64,000 bases of DNA. It comes from DATBLE01 sp046734335. Lineage in GTDB: Bacteria; Actinomycetota; Thermoleophilia; Gaiellales; Gaiellaceae. Position numbers and translations under genes: made by a program. Positions 60,247 through 64,000 of the stretch are shown one piece after another (position 1 is the first letter of the stretch; every line of letters begins with the position of its first letter). The notes under the pieces were generated by a model. It was not told the origin of the DNA. It worked only from the letters and a program-made list of their open reading frames with translations, and made no database searches. The stretch is from contig JBKPRA010000018.1 of NCBI GenBank assembly GCA_046734335.1, positions 1 through 64,000 of the forward strand, read 5' to 3'.

Positions 60247-61551
60247 CTACACGGGCGCGGGCAGCCTGAAGTGGAAGACGGCTCCGCCGTCGGGCGCGTT
60301 CTCGGCCGTCGCCTCGCCGCCGTGCGTCTGGGCGACATGCCGGACGATGGCGAGCCCCAGACCGGAGCCGGGCAGGTTACGTGCGCCCGCGGCACGGTAG
60401 AAGCGGTCGAACACGTGGGGAAGGTCCTCCTCCGAGATCCCCGGCCCGTGGTCGCGGACGGTCACCTCGGTCCCCGACACGTCCACGTCGACGGAGCTGC
60501 TCCACTTGGCGGCGTTGTCGAGCAGGTTGGAGACGGCCCGCTCGAGCTGGGCAGGCGCACCGCGGACGATCGACTCCTGCAGCTGCGTCCTGAACAGCAC
60601 CTTCGGCGCTCGCACCTTCGCCCGCGCGACCGCGTGCTCGACGACTTCGTCGAGGCGGACGTCCTCGACCTCTGCCGGACGCTCCCGGTCGATCTCGACG
60701 AGATCGCCGACGAGAGCGCTCAGCTCCTCCACCTGGCCGGTCACGTCGGCCAGCAGCTTCTGCCGTTCGCCGGGAGGAAGCCGCTTGCCGCCGGCGAGCA
60801 CCTCGATATTGGTCCGCAGGCTCGAAAGCGGCGTGCGCAGCTCGTGCGAGGCATCCGCGACCAGGCGCCGCTGCGCCTTCACCGAGGCGTCCAGGGCGAC
60901 GAGCATCTCGTTGAACGCCGACGCCAGCCGGCCGAGCTCGTCCTCGTTCTGGACGTCGATTCGGCGCGTGAGGTCACGGGTCGCCGTCACTTCCTCTGCC
61001 ACGGCAGTCAGATTGCGCACCGGGCGGAGCGCTGCCGTCGCGACGACGAGCCCGAGCCCACCGGCGATGCCGACGCCGAAGAGGCCGATGAAGAGCATGT
61101 ACAGGCCGAGTCGGTGCAGCGTTCGATCGACCTCCGTGAGCGACCGTGCAACCTGGATTGCGAAGCCGTCCCCCACCTGGGCCGCGTAGACCCGTACGTG
61201 GGTGTCCTGGACGCTGCCGTCGGTGAAGAACGGCTTGCCGCCAGTGCCGGCGAGCCGCTTTGCGCGATCGAGACCGGGCAGATCGAACGCCGCGCCCTGA
61301 CCGGTTGTATCGATCACCTGCAGAACGGTGGGCGATCCGCCGAGGCTGGCCTGCGGCCCGAGCTGGACATAGCCGACCTCGAACCCGGGCGGCGGGTGCT
61401 CGATGAAGCCGTGGGCGCGGCTGACGAGGCTCGAGTCGACCTCGCCGAGCAACTGGTGACGGACGACGACGTAGACGACGGCCGCCGACGCGGCGACCGC
61501 CGCCGCGACGGCCGCTGCCGCCAGCAGGGTGACGCGGAGGCGGAAGCTCAT
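60247..61551 (-). CDS. Sensor histidine kinase (MprB/BaeS-like)
   Basis: A 434-aa kinase with two transmembrane helices (about residues 7-28 and 150-172) flanking an extracellular sensor domain, a HAMP linker, the HisKA box DASHELRTPLSSLRTN (phospho-His), and an ATPase domain with N-box NLLDNAAKW, G1 DHGPGI and G2 GSGLGLAIV. It is encoded downstream of its response regulator on the same strand, separated by 136 bp holding two hairpins. The signal is unknown. Confidence 0.93.
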   Translation of the reverse strand: MSFRLRVTLLAAAAVAAAVAASAAVVYVVVRHQLLGEVDSSLVSRAHGFIEHPPPGFEVGYVQLGPQASLGGSPTVLQVIDTTGQGAAFDLPGLDRAKRLAGTGGKPFFTDGSVQDTHVRVYAAQVGDGFAIQVARSLTEVDRTLHRLGLYMLFIGLFGVGIAGGLGLVVATAALRPVRNLTAVAEEVTATRDLTRRIDVQNEDELGRLASAFNEMLVALDASVKAQRRLVADASHELRTPLSSLRTNIEVLAGGKRLPPGERQKLLADVTGQVEELSALVGDLVEIDRERPAEVEDVRLDEVVEHAVARAKVRAPKVLFRTQLQESIVRGAPAQLERAVSNLLDNAAKWSSSVDVDVSGTEVTVRDHGPGISEEDLPHVFDRFYRAAGARNLPGSGLGLAIVRHVAQTHGGEATAENAPDGGAVFHFRLPAPV

Positions 61552-61585
61552 CGGCTCGTTCTTGGCCGTTGAGGGCGGGGTGCGA

Positions 61586-61605
61586 GGGGAACGGGGTGGT
61601 TCCCC
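61586..61605. repeat. GGGGAAC/GTTCCCC inverted repeat
   Basis: GGGGAAC (61586-61592) and GTTCCCC (61599-61605) form a 7-bp stem with loop GGGGTG in the gap between the regulator and kinase genes. Confidence 0.5.
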
Positions 61606-61637
61606 AGGACGGTCGGCCTCTGGAAGAACGGGGTGCG

Positions 61638-61660
61638 TGGGGGAAACATGGTTTCCCCCA
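61638..61660. repeat. 10-bp hairpin with ATG/CAT loop
   Basis: TGGGGGAAAC-ATG-GTTTCCCCCA is a perfect 10-bp inverted repeat between the response regulator and kinase genes, alike in form to 43582-43608. It might attenuate kinase relative to regulator expression. Confidence 0.55.
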
Positions 61661-61687
61661 TGGGAGCGCGCCGCAGGCGAGCGACGC

Positions 61688-62362
61688 TCATTCCGGTGGC
61701 TCGCGAAGGGCGTAGCCGACGCCGCGCACCGTCTGGATCAGGCGCGGCTCGCCGCCTGCCTCCGTCTTGCGCCGCAGGTAGCCGACGTACACCTCCAGCG
61801 AGTTCGAGCTCGGGCCGAAGTCGTAGCCCCAGACGCGGTCGAAGATCACGTCGCGCGTCAGCACCTGCCGCGGGTTGCGCAGAAAGAGCTCGAGCAGCAG
61901 GAACTCGGTTCGGGTGAGCTCGATCGGCCGGTCGGCCCGCCGCACCTCGTGCGTGGCCGGGTCGAGCGTGAGGTCGGCAAAGGAGAGCGGCCCCTCGTCG
62001 CCGCCGGTGCGCCGCAGGAGCGCCCGCAGCCGGGCGAGCAGCTCCTCGAGCGCAAAGGGCTTGACCAGATAGTCGTCCGCGCCGGCATCGAGGCCGGCGA
62101 CGCGATCGTCGACCTCGTGACGTGCCGTCAGCATGAGCACCGGCGTCCGGTTGCCCATCCGCCGCAGCGCCTGGCAGGTGTCGATGCCGTCCATCACCGG
62201 CATCAGGACGTCGAGCACGATCGCGTCGGCGCTCCGCCCAGCCAGCGCCAGCAGCGCCTTTTGCCCGTCCTCGGCAAGCTCCACCTCGTAGCCTTCGAGA
62301 CGCAGCGCTCGTTCGAGCGCCTCCCTGACGGCGCGCTCGTCGTCCACGACCAGAATGCGCAT
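61688..62362 (-). CDS. OmpR-family response regulator (MprA-like)
   Basis: A 224-aa regulator. The receiver domain has the acidic pair VVDDER, phospho-Asp in IVLDVLMPVMDG, Thr in MLTARHE and Lys in VKPFALEELLAR. The C-terminal OmpR winged helix has LTRTEFLLLELFLRNP and VYVGYLRRKTE, ending GVGYALREP. It is divergent from the PDRP gene (42 bp apart) and upstream of its partner kinase. A weak -10 box, GACACT, lies 6 nt before the ATG. Confidence 0.94.
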   Translation of the reverse strand: MRILVVDDERAVREALERALRLEGYEVELAEDGQKALLALAGRSADAIVLDVLMPVMDGIDTCQALRRMGNRTPVLMLTARHEVDDRVAGLDAGADDYLVKPFALEELLARLRALLRRTGGDEGPLSFADLTLDPATHEVRRADRPIELTRTEFLLLELFLRNPRQVLTRDVIFDRVWGYDFGPSSNSLEVYVGYLRRKTEAGGEPRLIQTVRGVGYALREPPE

Positions 62363-62404
62363 GGTGAAAGTGTCCCCGATCCACCTGAAAGCAGCGTGAG
62401 ACAG

Positions 62405-63232
62405 ATGGCCGCCTCGCCGGTGGAGCTGCACATCGTCTCGGACGCCACCGGCGAGACCGCGACCCGGCTCGTCGCGGCGCTCGAGGCCCAGTTCCCCGAG
62501 CAGCCGTTCGAGGAGATCCGCCACCCGCGGGTCGAGACCGTGGACGACCTGCGCCTGGTGATCGACCGCGCGAAGGGCCGTCCTGCGGTCGTTGTCTACA
62601 CGATCGTCAAGCCGGAGCTGCGCGACGCTCTGCGGGACTTCTGCCGTCGCGCGAAGCTCCACTACTGCGACATCCTCGGGCCTCCGCTGACCGCGATCGC
62701 GAAGATCTCCGGCCAGGCGGCGCAGATGGCTCCGGGTGTGCGCCACCCGCTCGACTCCGCCTACTTCCGGCGGATCGCGGCGATCGAGTTCGCCGTCAAG
62801 TTCGACGACGGCATGGGAGGCGGCCTTCCGGCAGCCGACATCGTGCTGGTCGGTGTCTCGCGTACCTCGAAGACGCCGCTCTCGATGTACCTCGGGTACA
62901 TGGGCTACAAGACCGCCAACGTCCCGGTCGTGCAGGGGATCGACCCGCCGCCGGAGCTCTTCGAGCTCGATCCGGCCAAGATCGTCGGATTGACGATCGA
63001 CGCGAGCCGCCTGGCAGAGATCCGCCAGGAACGCGTGCGGCAGATGCGGGCCAACCCGAAGGCGTACGCCGAGCTGGTCGACATCTACGGCGAGCTCGAG
63101 CACGCCGACGCGATCCACCGTCGGCTCGGCTGTCCTGTCCTGGACATCACCGAGCTCTCGATCGAGGAGACCGCCTCGCGGGTGGTCAAGCTGGTCGAGG
63201 AGCGGAAGCGGGCGGCGGGCGCAAAGCAGTGA
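62405..63232 (+). CDS. Pyruvate,phosphate dikinase regulatory protein
   Basis: A 275-aa bifunctional kinase/phosphorylase of the DUF299 (PDRP/PSRP) family that inactivates PPDK by ADP-dependent phosphorylation and reactivates it with phosphate. HIVSDATGETA near the start and the P-loop GVSRTSKTPLSMYLG with following region KTANVPVV are conserved. ppdK itself is not in the window. Start ATG 62405; GTGA overlap with the 52-aa gene downstream. Confidence 0.93.
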   Translation: MAASPVELHIVSDATGETATRLVAALEAQFPEQPFEEIRHPRVETVDDLRLVIDRAKGRPAVVVYTIVKPELRDALRDFCRRAKLHYCDILGPPLTAIAKISGQAAQMAPGVRHPLDSAYFRRIAAIEFAVKFDDGMGGGLPAADIVLVGVSRTSKTPLSMYLGYMGYKTANVPVVQGIDPPPELFELDPAKIVGLTIDASRLAEIRQERVRQMRANPKAYAELVDIYGELEHADAIHRRLGCPVLDITELSIEETASRVVKLVEERKRAAGAKQ

Positions 63233-63387
63233 AACCGAAACCGCCCGTCTCGATCCCACGGTGGACGCTCTGGTGGTTCCTGCTCGCGATCGGGATCTTC
63301 CTGTTCTACGTCTTGCTCACGCCGATCTGGATCGGGCTGCGCGCGCTCGCCTGGGTCGCGGAGTTCAAGGCGCGGCGTCGGCGCTAG
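63229..63387 (+). CDS. 52-aa single-pass membrane microprotein
   Basis: A short gene starting at GTG 63229 inside the PDRP stop (GTGA) and ending at TAG 63385. The product has a Pro/Lys start (KPKPPVSIPRW), one tryptophan-rich transmembrane helix (WWFLLAIGIFLFYVLLTPIWI) and a basic Arg-rich tail. Function unknown; coupling to PDRP is the only clue. Its end overlaps the convergent peptidase gene by 23 bp. Confidence 0.6.
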   Translation: MKPKPPVSIPRWTLWWFLLAIGIFLFYVLLTPIWIGLRALAWVAEFKARRRR

Positions 63388-64000
63388 CGACCAGGAGCTG
63401 TGCCTCGAGAGGCGTCTCGCTGCCCGGTTCGAGCCGGTACGCAGTCGCGCCCTCGCGCGCCGTCCAGACCCCGGCCAGCTCGGTGCCGACGAAGTGCAGT
63501 GCGACGCGGTCGTCGGCGGCATATCCGGCGGGGAACCCGTCGGCCACCAGCCGCCGGTAGACGGGACGGCGATGGTCCTCGCTGTCGTAGTGCGGGCACG
63601 CGCTTCCCGGAAGGAGCCCGAGGCCGTCCCTCATCCCCGCGAGCTGTGGCCCGAACGAGTCCGTCACCCCCGCCTCGAACCAGCAGATCATCCCGGCGCT
63701 CCAGCCGGCGAGGACGACACCGGTCTCCCATGCCTCCCGCAGCAACGCGTCGAACCCGTGGACGCGCCAGATCGCGAGCATGTTCGCCGTGTTCCCTCCG
63801 CCCACCATGATCACGTCCTGGCCGAGCACGAGGCCGCGCAGGTCAGCCGGAGGCCACGGGAAGAACTCGAGGCGGCTGATCTGGGCGCGTTGACGGAGCT
63901 GGTCGTAGATCCGGAGCGCGTCCCACGGATCCTCGGCGCCGGCCGTGCCGACCCAGAGCACGCGAGGGGACGGCCGGACCAGGCCGAGCACATGGTCGAA
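63365..64000 (-). CDS. Peptidase E-like (S51) protein, 5' end beyond the window
   Basis: At least 211 residues of a class I glutamine-amidotransferase-fold protein. VIMVGGGNTANML is the family's glycine loop, GWSAGMICWF carries the nucleophile Ser, and the central YDSEDHR segment is polar like other family members. The frame stays open to the window edge (FDHVLGLVRPSPRVLWVGTA), where the first strand and start codon are missing. Peptidase E cleaves Asp-Xaa dipeptides; the substrate here is uncertain. Confidence 0.78.
   Translation of the reverse strand, partial: FDHVLGLVRPSPRVLWVGTAGAEDPWDALRIYDQLRQRAQISRLEFFPWPPADLRGLVLGQDVIMVGGGNTANMLAIWRVHGFDALLREAWETGVVLAGWSAGMICWFEAGVTDSFGPQLAGMRDGLGLLPGSACPHYDSEDHRRPVYRRLVADGFPAGYAADDRVALHFVGTELAGVWTAREGATAYRLEPGSETPLEAQLLVASADAAP

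Noticed and set aside
61529..63232. 567-codon plus-strand frame reaching back over the two-component genes
   Set aside because: PDRP homology begins at 62405; the earlier part is antisense to the response regulator and kinase and lacks protein-like composition.

Overview
The window looks like chromosome of a very GC-rich actinobacterium. Thermoleophilia-like (Gaiellales or Solirubrobacterales) is my best guess, from gene order and fusions (aroKB, mnmA with an extra N-terminal domain, alaS-ruvX-mltG-aro, steA/steB, DUF3866-ald), not from any search. GTG starts are as common as ATG. Genes are packed tightly, with many ATGA/GTGA overlaps. No IS element, prophage, CRISPR array or rRNA was seen. 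One tRNA (Gln, CTG) lies at the left edge.

Layout. 0.1-7.4 kb: tRNA-Gln, an HD-domain phosphohydrolase, a DrrAB-type ABC drug exporter, a probable heterodimeric ABC exporter and a uracil-DNA glycosylase-like gene. 7.4-18 kb: a methyltransferase, then histidine degradation (ftcD, hutH, a small membrane protein, hutU, a cupin). A divergent multidrug-efflux cassette (two DHA2 pumps with a 65-aa protein between them, and a MarR regulator with a palindromic operator) separates these from hutI. 18-25 kb: hisS-aspS, small envelope genes, a candidate structured ncRNA and mnmA. 25-34.2 kb: alaS-ruvX-mltG-aroE-aroC-aroKB-aroQ-pepQ. 34.2-42.4 kb: efp, a carboxyltransferase-like/biotin-carrier fusion, accC, nusB, xseB-like, ispA-like, tlyA, nadK and recN. 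42.4-50 kb: steA, SRPBCC, steB, a GT2/PNPT fusion, pyrG, an M20 peptidase and DUF3866. 50-57 kb: ald, deoB, a methyltransferase, deoA, mutM, recO, GNAT. 57-64 kb: MFS, glyS, a two-component system, the PPDK regulatory protein and a peptidase E-like gene cut by the window edge.

Three observations stand out. (1) The 605-aa protein upstream of accC joins an OadA/PycB-like carboxyltransferase fold, in which all four metal-ligand positions appear substituted, to a complete biotin carrier domain. This suggests a pseudoenzyme scaffold or a new carboxylase architecture. (2) A promoter-led, terminator-ended, strongly folded RNA of about 165 nt lies at 22928-23100 and matches no RNA family I can name. 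(3) Many genes have a TANNNT -10 box only 6-10 nt before the start codon, which implies leaderless mRNAs. The TA(G) is often the upstream stop codon, and at two divergent gene pairs a single 7-bp TANNNTA appears to serve both directions.

All functions are assigned by reading motifs. No alignment or folding program was run.
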